Below, in pieces: positions 7,868 through 17,110 of a stretch of 64,000 bases of DNA. The DNA lies in NCBI GenBank assembly GCA_963974935.1, contig CAXBEV010000004.1:124001-188000 (forward strand), written 5' to 3'. The DNA is from UBA4479 sp963974935. GTDB taxonomy: Bacteria > Pseudomonadota > Alphaproteobacteria > Rhodospirillales > Casp-alpha2. Every line of letters starts with the position of its first letter. The first letter of the stretch is position 1. The notes under the pieces are model-generated. The model was not told the DNA's origin. It ran no database searches and saw only the letters and a list, made by a program, of their open reading frames with translations. Made by a program: the position numbers and the translations under genes.

Positions 7868-8593
7868 TTAGCTTACGGGCACGTCGACGACGACGATTTC
7901 CGCATCCAGATCGGCGTGGATGACGACGTCTTCGTCGGCATCACCTGCCACCACCACTACACCATCGCGGGTATCCACGAACTCGTCATTTATGGTGACC
8001 GCCCCTTTTGCGGCGACGATGTACAAGGCGCGACCGGCCTCAAGCGTATGCGTCACGTCAGCACCTTCGACAATCGTCGCGCCGAGCACGGCGGAGTCCG
8101 CATGGATCAGCAGTGCATCGGTGTCTTTGTGGACGTCACGACCGGACGCCAACGGCACCAATTCACCGGTGCTTTGCCCTTTCGGAAATTCACGGGCATC
8201 CCAACGCGGCGTGTGACCGCGTTCGTTCGGCATGATCCAGATTTGGAAGATACGGGTGACCTCATCTTCCAGATTGAATTCCGAATGCGTGATGCCGGTA
8301 CCGGCACTCATCACCTGCACATCGCCCGCCTCAGTACGACCCTTGTTGCCAAGGTTGTCCTCGTGGGTGATCGCCCCTTCACGAACAAAGGTGATGATCT
8401 CCATATCCTGATGAGAATGGAACGGGAACCCGGTGCCGGGCTGGATGGTGTCATCATTCCAAACCCGCAGCGGGCCCACGCCCATGCGCTTCGGATCATG
8501 ATAATTGGCGAAGCTGAAGTGATGCTTTGCGTCCAACCAACCGTGGTTTTCACCACCAAGGCTCGAAAACGGAATCGTTTGCGTTTGCATCAT
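7868..8593 (-). CDS. Pirin family protein
   Basis: About 241 residues, a bicupin. The N-terminal cupin has the metal ligands in FPFHSHQDMEIITFV plus HEDNLGN, and TGITHSEFN completes the set. The C-terminal cupin (from residue 150) is diverged. Bacterial pirins bind iron and some act as quercetin 2,3-dioxygenases; others are redox-responsive regulators. AAGGAG lies 5 nt before ATG 8593, with a second ATG directly after it. It lies 29 bp behind azoR in the same direction, so the two are likely one operon answering to the divergent LysR regulator. Confidence 0.88.
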   Translation of the reverse strand: MMQTQTIPFSSLGGENHGWLDAKHHFSFANYHDPKRMGVGPLRVWNDDTIQPGTGFPFHSHQDMEIITFVREGAITHEDNLGNKGRTEAGDVQVMSAGTGITHSEFNLEDEVTRIFQIWIMPNERGHTPRWDAREFPKGQSTGELVPLASGRDVHKDTDALLIHADSAVLGATIVEGADVTHTLEAGRALYIVAAKGAVTINDEFVDTRDGVVVVAGDADEDVVIHADLDAEIVVVDVPVS

Positions 8594-8622
8594 ATCTCTC
8601 CTTTCTTGCATCGTGCAGCGCT

Positions 8623-9255
8623 TTAAGCCGCAAGCTTCGAAATGGCCTCTTTGATGGCCGTGCCCGCCTCAGCTAGGCCTTCGGCACGCGGATCAGGCCC
8701 CATATCCATGCCGTTGGCGGCGATGATGCGGACGTCTTTTAGGCCGATAAAGCCGAACACGTGGCGCAGATAGCCGGACTGGAAATCCGCCGGATGCGGA
8801 TCGTCCGGATCGCCGTCGCCGTATTTGCCGCCACGGGTCGAGATCACATACACCGGCTTGTCGTCCAACAGCCCATGCGGGCCGGTCTCGGGGTCGTAGC
8901 CGAAGGTCGCGCCAGGGCGCGCAATGTGATCGATCCAGGTGCGGAGCGCACCGGTGACGGTAAAGTTATGCATCGGGGCACCGACAACGATCACGTCGGC
9001 ATCCTGCATTTCTTGGATCATCGCATCGGAAGCCGCACGGGCGGCCTTTTGACGCGGCGTCAGGGTTTCCGGCTGCTTGCGCAGCGCATCAATCAGTTCA
9101 TCGTCCATGTGCGCCGGCGGCGTCGTGCCGATATCACGGTGGGTCACACGGCCATCAGGATTTTGCTGGCTCCAGGCCTGCATAAACTGGTCCGTCAATT
9201 GACGGGAAACCGCATCACCGCGGGGGCTGGTATCAAGGATTAGAAGGGTCGACAT
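8623..9255 (-). CDS. azoR: FMN-dependent NADH:quinone reductase / azoreductase
   Basis: 210 residues with a flavodoxin-like fold. The FMN phosphate-binding segment is DTSPRGDAVSRQL near the N-terminus. VIVVGAPMHNFTVTGALRTWIDHIARPGATF and VISTRGGKYGDG are the second and third flavin-contact segments of the AzoR/AcpD family. The enzyme reduces quinones and azo compounds by two electrons using NADH, protecting against electrophilic quinones. It is cytosolic. It is the first gene of a probable operon with pirin, divergent from a LysR regulator. Confidence 0.92.
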   Translation of the reverse strand: MSTLLILDTSPRGDAVSRQLTDQFMQAWSQQNPDGRVTHRDIGTTPPAHMDDELIDALRKQPETLTPRQKAARAASDAMIQEMQDADVIVVGAPMHNFTVTGALRTWIDHIARPGATFGYDPETGPHGLLDDKPVYVISTRGGKYGDGDPDDPHPADFQSGYLRHVFGFIGLKDVRIIAANGMDMGPDPRAEGLAEAGTAIKEAISKLAA

Positions 9256-9349
9256 CGTTAAATCTCCTCAAAAAAGGTCACGTCTGTGTTTCGTTGAGAG
9301 GAAAATAGTCTCCACTTATTTTAAAGACAATTAGGGTGTTATTGAATAT

Positions 9350-9371
9350 ATTGTTCATTATTTTGAACAAT
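9350..9371. promoter_or_regulatory. LysR-type operator between azoR and lysR
   Basis: Perfect 8-bp inverted repeat ATTGTTCA / TGAACAAT with a 6-nt T-rich centre, ending 9 nt before the regulator's ATG. It is in the only divergent gap available to azoR and the LysR gene. The right arm overlaps the regulator's leader, consistent with autorepression. Confidence 0.6.
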
Positions 9372-9380
9372 GGAGGACGC

Positions 9381-10298
9381 ATGCTCGCAACCGACCCCCT
9401 CGACGGCATCGCCGTTTTCGCCGCCGTGGTCGAGGCCGAAAGCTTCTCCGGCGCGGCGCGGCGCCTGAAATACTCAAAAGGTGCCGTGAGCACGCAAATT
9501 CAGCGGCTCGAAGACCGCTTGGGCGTGCGATTGCTGAACCGCACCACCCGCAAGCTGTCGCTCACCGACGAAGGCCGCGCGTTTTACGCGCATAGTCGCC
9601 GCATCTTGGACGAGGCCCGCGAAGCCATGGACTCACTCGACGCCCTGGATGCCGAGCCGCGTGGGGTGCTGCGCGTCAACGCACCAATGTCATTTGGCGT
9701 GTTGCACCTGGGCGCCGCGATTGCCGAATTCATGCAGGCGCATCCGGCCATCGAAGTTGAATTGGACCTGAACGACCGCCGCGTCGATTTGATCGAGGAC
9801 GGCTACGACATGGCGATCCGCATTGCGCGGCTCCCCGATTCCAGCCTGATCGCGCGCCGCTTGGCACCGTGCCGCCGCATCGTTGTCGCCACCCCGGATT
9901 ATTGGGATCGCCACGGGCGCCCGCAGCACCCAAGCGATCTCAAAGACCATGATGTCATGACTTATACGTATTTGGATGATCCCGGCACCTGGACCTTCAA
10001 AGGGCCAGACGGTCGCATATCGGTCCCTGTCAAAGGCCGGCTCCGTGCTAATAACGGCGAAGTACTCCTGGACGCTGCCAAACGCGGCATTGGCGTCGAC
10101 ATGGCGCCGACATTCTTTTGCTGCGACGCGCTGCTCAACGGCGAATTGGAAATTGCGTTGGCGGATTTCGAAGACGATCCGATCTCAGTGTACGCCGTCT
10201 ACCCGCATCGCCGCCACCTGACGACCCGGGTCCGCGCGTTCGTGGATTTCCTGGCGGCGCGGTTTGGCGAGGCCCCCTATTGGGATGTGTGGTCTTAA
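9381..10298 (+). CDS. LysR family transcriptional regulator
   Basis: About 305 residues. The N-terminal helix-turn-helix covers residues 5-64, with FAAVVEAESFSGAARRLKYSKGAVSTQIQRLEDRLGVRLLNRTTRKLSLT. It is followed by a LysR substrate-binding domain (about 92-300) of the CrgA/AaeR-like subgroup. The longer open frame starts at 9336, but ATG 9381 is preceded by TGGAGG. It is divergent from azoR-pirin and very likely controls them in response to quinones or aromatic electrophiles (inference from related LysR-azoR-pirin modules). Confidence 0.9.
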   Translation: MLATDPLDGIAVFAAVVEAESFSGAARRLKYSKGAVSTQIQRLEDRLGVRLLNRTTRKLSLTDEGRAFYAHSRRILDEAREAMDSLDALDAEPRGVLRVNAPMSFGVLHLGAAIAEFMQAHPAIEVELDLNDRRVDLIEDGYDMAIRIARLPDSSLIARRLAPCRRIVVATPDYWDRHGRPQHPSDLKDHDVMTYTYLDDPGTWTFKGPDGRISVPVKGRLRANNGEVLLDAAKRGIGVDMAPTFFCCDALLNGELEIALADFEDDPISVYAVYPHRRHLTTRVRAFVDFLAARFGEAPYWDVWS

Positions 10299-10301
10299 TC
10301 A

Positions 10302-10326
10302 CCTCTCCCTCGGCACGGGGGAGAGG
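10302..10326. repeat. Palindromic intergenic element / hairpin
   Basis: CCTCTCCC and GGGAGAGG arms around a 9-nt loop, directly after the LysR stop and before the convergent membrane-protein gene. Its sequence resembles the short CTCTCCC-type palindromes that recur between genes in many alphaproteobacteria. It may serve as terminator. No second copy was noticed in the window. Confidence 0.45.
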
Positions 10327-10348
10327 AACTGTTAGCGCATCACCGTAC

Positions 10349-12442
10349 CTAGCGGCCTTCACGCCACCACGCCAGGCTGGCGAGGCCGACGCCTAAAAAC
10401 AGCACCAGCCACCAGGGGGCGAGCGGGACGTTGGTGACACCGGTCACCGAGAACGCCTCGTTACGGACCATGCCGACCCAGCCGGCGCCGTGGGTGCGGC
10501 GGTCCGCTTGGACGCTGCGGCGTTGCGGCAAACCGTCCTGCAGCCAGTGCACGCTGCCGCCGAGCGCATCGGCAATTTTTTTCGCCGCCACATCGCTGGC
10601 ACGCAAATCGGCAAGTTCCAGCGGATTCAACGCCCCCGCTGGCGCCAAAGCCGTATGCGTGTCGTTGGATATCCGATACAGGCCGATCTCGTCTGCCGGG
10701 ATGCGAGCGATGGCACGACCGGCACTTTCAGGCTTCAGGCTCACCGTGCTGACATCCCCACTCGGAGTCTGCACTTGCACCTCTGCCTCGCCCGGTGTGA
10801 GGCTACGCCGCTCGACCCGAAGCTCGCCTTTATCGACCCTGGCGAACAAGCCTTCTTCGTCGAGTTCAGGTTCCTTCATCAGCCAGTGCGCGACACGTCG
10901 CATCAGTTCCGCTTGCGGACCGCCGCCGTCAAAGCCACGCGACCACAGCCATAAATGATCGCTCGCAATCAGCGCAACGCGGCCTTCGTCGACCCGCTCC
11001 ATAATCAACAGTGGATTACCGTCAGCCCCGCTCATCAGCGTCGGCGCAACGCTCGTCGTCACCCCGATCTGGCGAAACCACGCGCCCCATGTCGGCTCCA
11101 AATCATCACGTCCAGGCACGACGCCACCCGGCAAGCCGCTGGTCACCGGGTGACGATGGCCAAGCTCACTGATGCGGGGCTTAAAACGAGATTCCAAAAT
11201 TCGCCCAGTCGGGGACGCGGGTAGGATATCCACCAAAGGCGTACGCGCCAACGACCGCAGGCCCGCATATTCGGGCCCGACCGACAGCATCACAGCTCCG
11301 CCGCCTCGTACGTATTCAGCGATGTTGCGAAAGTATGACGGCGGCAACACGTCGCGCACCATATAGCGGTCAAAGACGATCAGATCGAACTCGTCAATTT
11401 TCTCTTCGAACAGCTCGCGCACGGGGAACGCGATCAGCGAAATTTCGTTCAGCGGCGTGAAATCATTTTTCTCAGGCGGGCGTAAAATCGTGAAGTGCAC
11501 CAAGTCCACCGACGGGTCCGACTTTAAAAGATTGCGCCAGGCGCGCTCACCGGCGTGCGGCTGGCCCGACACCAACAGCACCCGCAAACGATCCCGCACC
11601 CCGTTGATCGAGACCACGGCACGGTTGTTAAGCGATGAAAGCTCGTCAGGGGCAGCGCCGGCCTCGATCTCGACGATCGTCGCACCGGCGTGGGCCAGCG
11701 TAAGATCGAGGGTATGCTCTTTGCCGGTCTCCAGCGTCAGCGTTTCCAAGACCTCGCCATCGACGCGGATCGTCACGTCGGCGAGGTTGTCGCCGAACCC
11801 GGCACCAGGCCCCGCCGCGCGCTCTTCTATCCTGTAACGCACACTGACATCGTTGCCGACGATCCCATAGCCGGGCGCATCAGAAATCACCAGACGGCGA
11901 TCTTTTTCATCGCGCTTGCCGGTGATCAGCATATGCACAGGCCCCGGCAGGCCGCCCGCGCCTGCCAAATCGGCATCGTGAATTTGCCCGTCCGTGATCA
12001 CCACCGCGCCTGCAAAGCGGGACCGCGGCATATCGCCCAACGCATCGCTGAGCGCCCCCACCAAGCGAGTGCCGCCTTTGTTGGCAGAGCCATCCCCGTC
12101 GCCCAGTGTCACGGTACGCACGTCCAGGCCCGGCATCTCAGCGAAGCTTTCGCGGACGGCAGCGACAGCGGCCTCGGCCTCAGCACGGCGCACACCGATG
12201 CGCTGGCTGGTGCTTTCATCGATGACAATCAAGGCAATATCGGATTCCGCCGTGCGTTCTTCGACGCTGATAGAAGGGACCAACAACGCCAAAATCAACG
12301 CGCCCAACAAGGCGGCGCGCGCCAGCACACCCTTCATGCCAGCGCGCAACACCTGCACCAACAGCAGTGCCGCAGCGAGGCCGGCCAACGCTGCGATGAC
12401 AGCGGGCGGCAACGCCGGGGACCAAAGGATTTCCGTCGTCAT
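10349..12442 (-). CDS. Large membrane protein with glutamine amidotransferase-like domain
   Basis: A 697-residue protein. Two N-terminal TM helices (about 10-33 and 38-58) are followed by a VWA-like stretch (residues 65-160, IALIVIDESTSQRIGVRRAEAE, with DGQIHDADL). A middle beta-rich region leads to a class I glutamine amidotransferase-like fold (about 300-500, LLVSGQPHAGERAWRN and YVRGGGAVMLSVGPEYAGL). A C-terminal TM helix (PLAPWWLVLFLGVGLASLAWW) ends the protein. No catalytic Cys is evident, so the amidotransferase-like part is probably non-enzymatic. It is the last gene of the MoxR operon and its start overlaps the DUF4159 stop (ATGA). Confidence 0.75.
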   Translation of the reverse strand: MTTEILWSPALPPAVIAALAGLAAALLLVQVLRAGMKGVLARAALLGALILALLVPSISVEERTAESDIALIVIDESTSQRIGVRRAEAEAAVAAVRESFAEMPGLDVRTVTLGDGDGSANKGGTRLVGALSDALGDMPRSRFAGAVVITDGQIHDADLAGAGGLPGPVHMLITGKRDEKDRRLVISDAPGYGIVGNDVSVRYRIEERAAGPGAGFGDNLADVTIRVDGEVLETLTLETGKEHTLDLTLAHAGATIVEIEAGAAPDELSSLNNRAVVSINGVRDRLRVLLVSGQPHAGERAWRNLLKSDPSVDLVHFTILRPPEKNDFTPLNEISLIAFPVRELFEEKIDEFDLIVFDRYMVRDVLPPSYFRNIAEYVRGGGAVMLSVGPEYAGLRSLARTPLVDILPASPTGRILESRFKPRISELGHRHPVTSGLPGGVVPGRDDLEPTWGAWFRQIGVTTSVAPTLMSGADGNPLLIMERVDEGRVALIASDHLWLWSRGFDGGGPQAELMRRVAHWLMKEPELDEEGLFARVDKGELRVERRSLTPGEAEVQVQTPSGDVSTVSLKPESAGRAIARIPADEIGLYRISNDTHTALAPAGALNPLELADLRASDVAAKKIADALGGSVHWLQDGLPQRRSVQADRRTHGAGWVGMVRNEAFSVTGVTNVPLAPWWLVLFLGVGLASLAWWREGR

Positions 12443-15153
12443 TGGCCGAGCCTCTTTATGATCGCCGGCATGTGCACCTGATCGGCTTTGTAATTGCCGG
12501 TCAGCACGTACATCACCAAATTGATGCCGAAACGGAATGCCATTTCGCGCTGCCGCTCACCGCCCGGCACAACAGGAAAGATCGGTCGCTGCGTCTCGTC
12601 GAGTGCCCATGCCGCCGCCCAATCGCTGGACCCGGCAACCACCGGCGAAACCCCGTCGTTGACCCGTTCACCGGCGCGCTCAACCCACAACGCGGCCCCG
12701 GCGTAGCGGCCCGGGAAGGCATCCATCAAATAGAATGAACGCGTTAAAACATGGTCCTTACCGACCGGCACCAAAGGCGGCAAATCCAAGCCCAGCGCCA
12801 AATCCCTTAGCGCCGTCGCCTGTGCGCCACCGCCACGCTCTTGCGTGTCGAACAAGATCGTGCCGCCGTTGCGCAGGTATTCTTTCACCGCCAGCCGCGC
12901 CACATCGTCGAGTTCGTAAAACGCCGTGACCGGCCAATAGATCAGCGGGAAAAACGTCAGATCATCGCGCCCGGGTTGGATCGGTTGTGGCGGCCCCAAC
13001 TCAGCCGCCGTGCGCCGCGCCAACATGACGGTTAATCCGCTGAGGCCAAGCGCACTGATGTCATCGACCCGCGCATCGCCAGTCTGCAAATAGGCGAGCC
13101 GGGTTTCGAGACTGTTTTCAAGGGCGAACCGTTCGGCGGCATGTGCGGGCGATACGAGGCCGCCGCTTAACATCATCATCACAACGGCGCCGGCCGCCAT
13201 CCCGACACGGCGACCGCCGCCGCGCACCCAAAGACCGGCCAGCATATCCAACATGAACAGCACCAAAGCAGCCAAGAATATCCACGGCGTCAAATCCCGC
13301 TCCGCCGGTTTCTCATAGTCTGCCTGCGTCATATCCTCATGCAACGGCAGCATCGATAACGGCGGCAACGAGGTCGTCAGGTTGAACGCACGGCGCAGGT
13401 CTTCGGCGCCGTAAATGCCGGGTGGATGCGTTTCGGACACCAAATCCCGGTCAATGGCCTTGGCCTCAATCGGCTGCACGTTGGCCGCCGGCGGGCCCAT
13501 GCGCGCGAACGCATCCATGATCTGCAACGGCACCAACGGCGGCGCGTCACCAGCGCCGACGACACCGAGGCCGAGCGCACTTAAGCGCTGCATCATTTCA
13601 ACAAACAAACCACTCAGCGGCAAGTTTGACCACGACGTATTGGCTGCGGTGTGAAACAACACCACAAAGCCCTGCCCGCGTTTGTCTGCGGTCACCAAAG
13701 GCGTGCCGTCTTCGAGGGCGGCCCATGTTTTGCGCGCCAAATCCGGTGTCGGCTGTGCCAGCACTTGGCGTGCGATCCGCACATCACCCGGAATCGGCAA
13801 ACCATTGAACGGCGAGCTTTCTGCGAACGGCATCAAGCCCATTGGCTTTTGCCACGACATCGCGCCGCCGATCACCCGGTCGCCGGCCCTGAGTGGCACC
13901 GGTAAAAATAAGTCCGCCGGCCCAGGCATTATTTCGGATGTGTGCCGCGCCAGCGCAGGCCCCGCGAAGCGGACCAAGATTCCACCCTCTTCGATCCAGG
14001 TATTGAGTTGCGCTCGGTTTGTCGTCGACACATCAACGCCGTCCGGCAGCGCCAGGACAGATAACGGCTGCGCAAAGACATCGCGGAAATTGCCGACGCG
14101 TACAGACGTCGACCCTTGCAGCGCGCGCGCAATATAATAGGCGCTTGAGAGCAACGGCTGCACGTCGGCGGCATTGTCCGCGCTCAAAATGCCGACCGGG
14201 CGGCGACGCCAGCGTTGATCTAACAACACCACGGCCCCGACATTCTCACCGTCTGCAATCTGCAGCCGCTCAATACGATTAAGGATTTCGACAGGTGCAT
14301 CCAACGCGGCGGTGGCTTTCGCTTCAGCCGCACCGAACGTCACCGTTACCGTGGCCTGCACCCGACCTTCACCGTCCAGGCCGCGTATCTCGTACGCCGT
14401 ATCCGCGTTAGTTGTGTTGGCACGTTCCAGCATTACCGACAGGCCCGCAGTCGTGCTGGTAGGCGGGCGCAAGACAGTGACCGGATTAAGGGCATCGACA
14501 TACACCGTCACTTCGCCAAGTGCCCGCAGCCGTTCGGATAGCGCTTCCGCACCCGGCCCATCGAGTCCATCGGAAAGCCAGCGCACATCCGCCAATGCCT
14601 CGAATCCGCCTTGCCAGTCGGCCAGCGCGTCCGCCGCTTCGCCCCGATCCGTCGGCCATGGTAACGGCAGCAATTTGTTAACGGCGCTTCTGGCTTCGGC
14701 GGGACCGAGCGCGATGACCTCAATCGCACTGCCGTCCGCAGGGGGTGCGGTCGCCAACAGCACCACGCGTCTGCCGGCCCGAAGTGCGCGATCGGTGAGC
14801 GACAACGCGACCTCGCGCCGACGATCCCAGCCGTCCGCCGCAGCCCATCCGTTATCAACCACCAACAACATTGGCTGCGACACACTGCCGGCAGGCTCCG
14901 CATTTAATAAAGGCCTGGCGGCGGCAAAAATAATCAAGCTGGCAACGGCCAAGCGCAACACCAACAACCACCAAGGCGTGCGGGCCGAGGTCTCACGATC
15001 CGTCACGATTCCGAACAACAATCGAATCGGCGGGAACACGATCTTTTTCGGGATCGGCGGCGTCAGGCGTAGCAACCACCAAATCGCCGGCAGCACGATC
15101 AGGGCTGCAAGCGCCCAGGGAACCGCAAACGATAATGCGCCCAGCGACACCAT
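12439..15153 (-). CDS. BatA-type N-terminal plus DUF4159 domain membrane protein
   Basis: 904 residues. The N-terminus is the BatA/aerotolerance-regulator membrane segment (FAVPWALAALIVLPAIWWLLRLTPP and PWWLLVLRLAVASLIIFAAARPLL). A VWA-like region follows (LLVVDNGWAAADGWDRRREVALSL), whose metal-site motif is degenerate (DNGWA rather than DxSxS). There are TM helices near residues 615-665. The C-terminal DUF4159 domain (about 680-904) includes FFPLIYWPVTAFYELDDVA and GGTILFDTQERG. The family sits with MoxR and DUF58 proteins and is thought to help envelope protein assembly; its exact role is unknown. It is directly adjacent to the DUF58 stop. Confidence 0.8.
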   Translation of the reverse strand: MVSLGALSFAVPWALAALIVLPAIWWLLRLTPPIPKKIVFPPIRLLFGIVTDRETSARTPWWLLVLRLAVASLIIFAAARPLLNAEPAGSVSQPMLLVVDNGWAAADGWDRRREVALSLTDRALRAGRRVVLLATAPPADGSAIEVIALGPAEARSAVNKLLPLPWPTDRGEAADALADWQGGFEALADVRWLSDGLDGPGAEALSERLRALGEVTVYVDALNPVTVLRPPTSTTAGLSVMLERANTTNADTAYEIRGLDGEGRVQATVTVTFGAAEAKATAALDAPVEILNRIERLQIADGENVGAVVLLDQRWRRRPVGILSADNAADVQPLLSSAYYIARALQGSTSVRVGNFRDVFAQPLSVLALPDGVDVSTTNRAQLNTWIEEGGILVRFAGPALARHTSEIMPGPADLFLPVPLRAGDRVIGGAMSWQKPMGLMPFAESSPFNGLPIPGDVRIARQVLAQPTPDLARKTWAALEDGTPLVTADKRGQGFVVLFHTAANTSWSNLPLSGLFVEMMQRLSALGLGVVGAGDAPPLVPLQIMDAFARMGPPAANVQPIEAKAIDRDLVSETHPPGIYGAEDLRRAFNLTTSLPPLSMLPLHEDMTQADYEKPAERDLTPWIFLAALVLFMLDMLAGLWVRGGGRRVGMAAGAVVMMMLSGGLVSPAHAAERFALENSLETRLAYLQTGDARVDDISALGLSGLTVMLARRTAAELGPPQPIQPGRDDLTFFPLIYWPVTAFYELDDVARLAVKEYLRNGGTILFDTQERGGGAQATALRDLALGLDLPPLVPVGKDHVLTRSFYLMDAFPGRYAGAALWVERAGERVNDGVSPVVAGSSDWAAAWALDETQRPIFPVVPGGERQREMAFRFGINLVMYVLTGNYKADQVHMPAIIKRLGQ

Positions 15154-16035
15154 CTACCGACCCTCCGTCGCGCTAAGGGCCAAGTATAACGCCATCAGCG
15201 CAGTCTCGGGCGCATGATCGGTGCGGTGTCGTGTGAATCCCCAGCCGGCGCTACGCGCAATATCTGCGACCCCAGCACCGTGCGCTTTGAATACCTGTTG
15301 ATAGCGCTCGGCCACCGTTTCGACGTTGCCGATTACGGCCCGCCCCTCGCCCTCCGGCCCTTCAAATTGGACGCGGCCCTGAAACGGAAATACTTCCTCG
15401 GCGGGGTCAACGATCTGCATCACATGGCCGCGTACGCCGTGGTGGGCATAGGCGTTAATCGCGATCCGCACGTCGTCGAGCGGCGTCAAAAAATCGCTGA
15501 ACAACACCAGGCGCGCATGGCGGGGCAGCATTTCGAACTTCGGCAGGCCGGCATCAGACAGGCGATCTTTTTCGATCTCGGTCCACAGCTGCGCCAGCGC
15601 ATGGCGACCGGCACTGGGCGGTGCGCCGGTGCCAAGCAACGCCACATGCTCACCGCCTTTTACCAACAGCGACGCCAGCGCCATCAACAACAGATCGGCG
15701 CGCGACCGCTTATCACTCTGCGCAGGGTCCGAACTGAATACCATCGACGGCGAGCCGTCGCGCCACAGCCACACGCTTTGCGCGGCCTCCCACTCGGTTT
15801 CCCGAATGAACACCGGATCACTTTTCGCCGATTGCCGCCAATCGATGCGCTGCACGGAGTCGCCGGACTCATAGCGCCGGAACTGCCAAAACGTTTCGCC
15901 TTGGCCGACACGCCTGCGCCCGTGCACCCCTTGCGAGACCGTGTTGGCGACCCGTTCGGCCGCCACCATCAAAGGCGGCAGGCCGGCGGCCAGTGCCTCG
16001 GCACGGTGGTGGGATTGCAGGGCGTGATCAGCCAT
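15154..16035 (-). CDS. DUF58 domain-containing protein
   Basis: 293 residues. The DUF58 core GQGETFWQFRRYESGD-SVQRIDWRQSAK is at residues 44-72, followed by a VWA-like segment in which SVWLWRDGSPSMVFSS (residues 86-101) supplies a D-x-S-x-S metal-site motif. There is no TM helix, unlike many DUF58 proteins. DUF58 proteins pair with MoxR ATPases, which are thought to remodel or load metal-binding client proteins. Start ATG 16035 lies 6 bp after the MoxR stop. No regulation is visible other than shared transcription. Confidence 0.88.
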   Translation of the reverse strand: MADHALQSHHRAEALAAGLPPLMVAAERVANTVSQGVHGRRRVGQGETFWQFRRYESGDSVQRIDWRQSAKSDPVFIRETEWEAAQSVWLWRDGSPSMVFSSDPAQSDKRSRADLLLMALASLLVKGGEHVALLGTGAPPSAGRHALAQLWTEIEKDRLSDAGLPKFEMLPRHARLVLFSDFLTPLDDVRIAINAYAHHGVRGHVMQIVDPAEEVFPFQGRVQFEGPEGEGRAVIGNVETVAERYQQVFKAHGAGVADIARSAGWGFTRHRTDHAPETALMALYLALSATEGR

Positions 16036-16041
16036 TCGGTG

Positions 16042-17070
16042 CTACCCTATACGTGCTGCAAGTGCGTCGATGATCTCCTCAAGCGTCACCCCTTCGGCCC
16101 GGGCCGCAAACGTCAGCGCCATACGATGACGCAAGATCGGCTGCGCCAGAGCCAGCACGTCATCAATCGACGGCGCCAAGCGCCCTTCGATCACGGCCCG
16201 TGCGCGCACGCCCAGCATCAGCGCCTGCGAGGCACGCGGCCCCGGCCCCCAAGATACGTTGGTTTGCACGATCGCCAGATCTGAGGTTTCCGGGCGCCCG
16301 GCGCGGACCAAGGTCAAGATCGCTTCGGCCACGGATTCGCCGACCGGCACCGAGCGCACCAACCGTTGTGCCGCCATCAATGTTTCCGGATCCATCACTT
16401 GGCCGGGTTTAACATCTTCGTTGCCAGTGGTCTTGATCAGAATGCTTCGCTCGGCCTCGAGATCAGGATACTCGACATTCACCTGCATAAAGAATCGGTC
16501 GAGCTGCGCTTCGGGCAGCGGGTACGTGCCTTCTTGTTCGAGCGGGTTTTGCGTCGCCAGCACATGGAAGGGTTTTGGCAGGTCATAATACTGACCGGCG
16601 ACCGAGACCCGCTTTTCCTGCATCGCCTGCAACAAGGCAGACTGGGTGCGTGGGCTGGCGCGGTTAATTTCGTCGGCCATCAACAGCTGCGCGAACACGG
16701 GCCCTTTGATAAAGCGGAACCCGCGGCGCCCGCCTTCAGCTTCTTCGAGGACTTCCGAGCCCAGAATATCTGCCGGCATTAAGTCAGGCGTGAACTGCAC
16801 GCGCTTGTCATCAAGGCCAAACACGGTGCCCAGCGTTTCCACCAGCCGCGTCTTGCCCAGGCCCGGCACACCGATCAGCAACACGTGGCCGCCCGCGAGC
16901 AGCGTCACCATGCTTTCTTCGACGACCTGTTCTTGGCCGAAGATCGCTTGGCCGACGGCAGCGCGCGCCGCCGTCATTTTTTCGGCTAATGCCTCGATTT
17001 CCGCAACGGGGCTTTGGCCCGCCCGACCGTTCGGACTATCTTTGTCTTCGGGGCTTGCAGTCAATGTCAC
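16042..17070 (-). CDS. MoxR family AAA+ ATPase
   Basis: 342 residues. Walker A is GVPGLGKT, Walker B is LLMADEINRASP, and sensor 1 lies in VLATQNPLEQEGTYPLPEAQLDRF. The C-terminal AAA lid is RAVIEGRLAPSIDDVLALAQPILRHRM. MoxR ATPases act as chaperones for VWA-domain partners, which are encoded next in this operon. The open frame extends to 17265, but GTG 17070 with AGGAGG eight bases upstream is clearly the start. It is the first gene of the operon and divergent from DUF1285 with a 40-bp gap that must hold both promoters. Confidence 0.92.
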   Translation of the reverse strand: MTLTASPEDKDSPNGRAGQSPVAEIEALAEKMTAARAAVGQAIFGQEQVVEESMVTLLAGGHVLLIGVPGLGKTRLVETLGTVFGLDDKRVQFTPDLMPADILGSEVLEEAEGGRRGFRFIKGPVFAQLLMADEINRASPRTQSALLQAMQEKRVSVAGQYYDLPKPFHVLATQNPLEQEGTYPLPEAQLDRFFMQVNVEYPDLEAERSILIKTTGNEDVKPGQVMDPETLMAAQRLVRSVPVGESVAEAILTLVRAGRPETSDLAIVQTNVSWGPGPRASQALMLGVRARAVIEGRLAPSIDDVLALAQPILRHRMALTFAARAEGVTLEEIIDALAARIG

Positions 17071-17110
17071 GTTGATGCCTCCTGGGCTGGTTGAAAGAGG
17101 AGCGTAACGG

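Noticed and set aside
14312..15217. 301-residue plus-strand open frame opposite the BatA/DUF4159 gene
   Set aside because: Ser/Ala/Thr-biased composition and no recognisable domain; antisense to a supported gene.
15214..16284. 356-residue plus-strand open frame opposite the DUF58 gene
   Set aside because: Lies antisense to a clear DUF58 gene, is rich in His/Arg/Gln and shows no family features; it is a shadow frame of GC-rich coding DNA.
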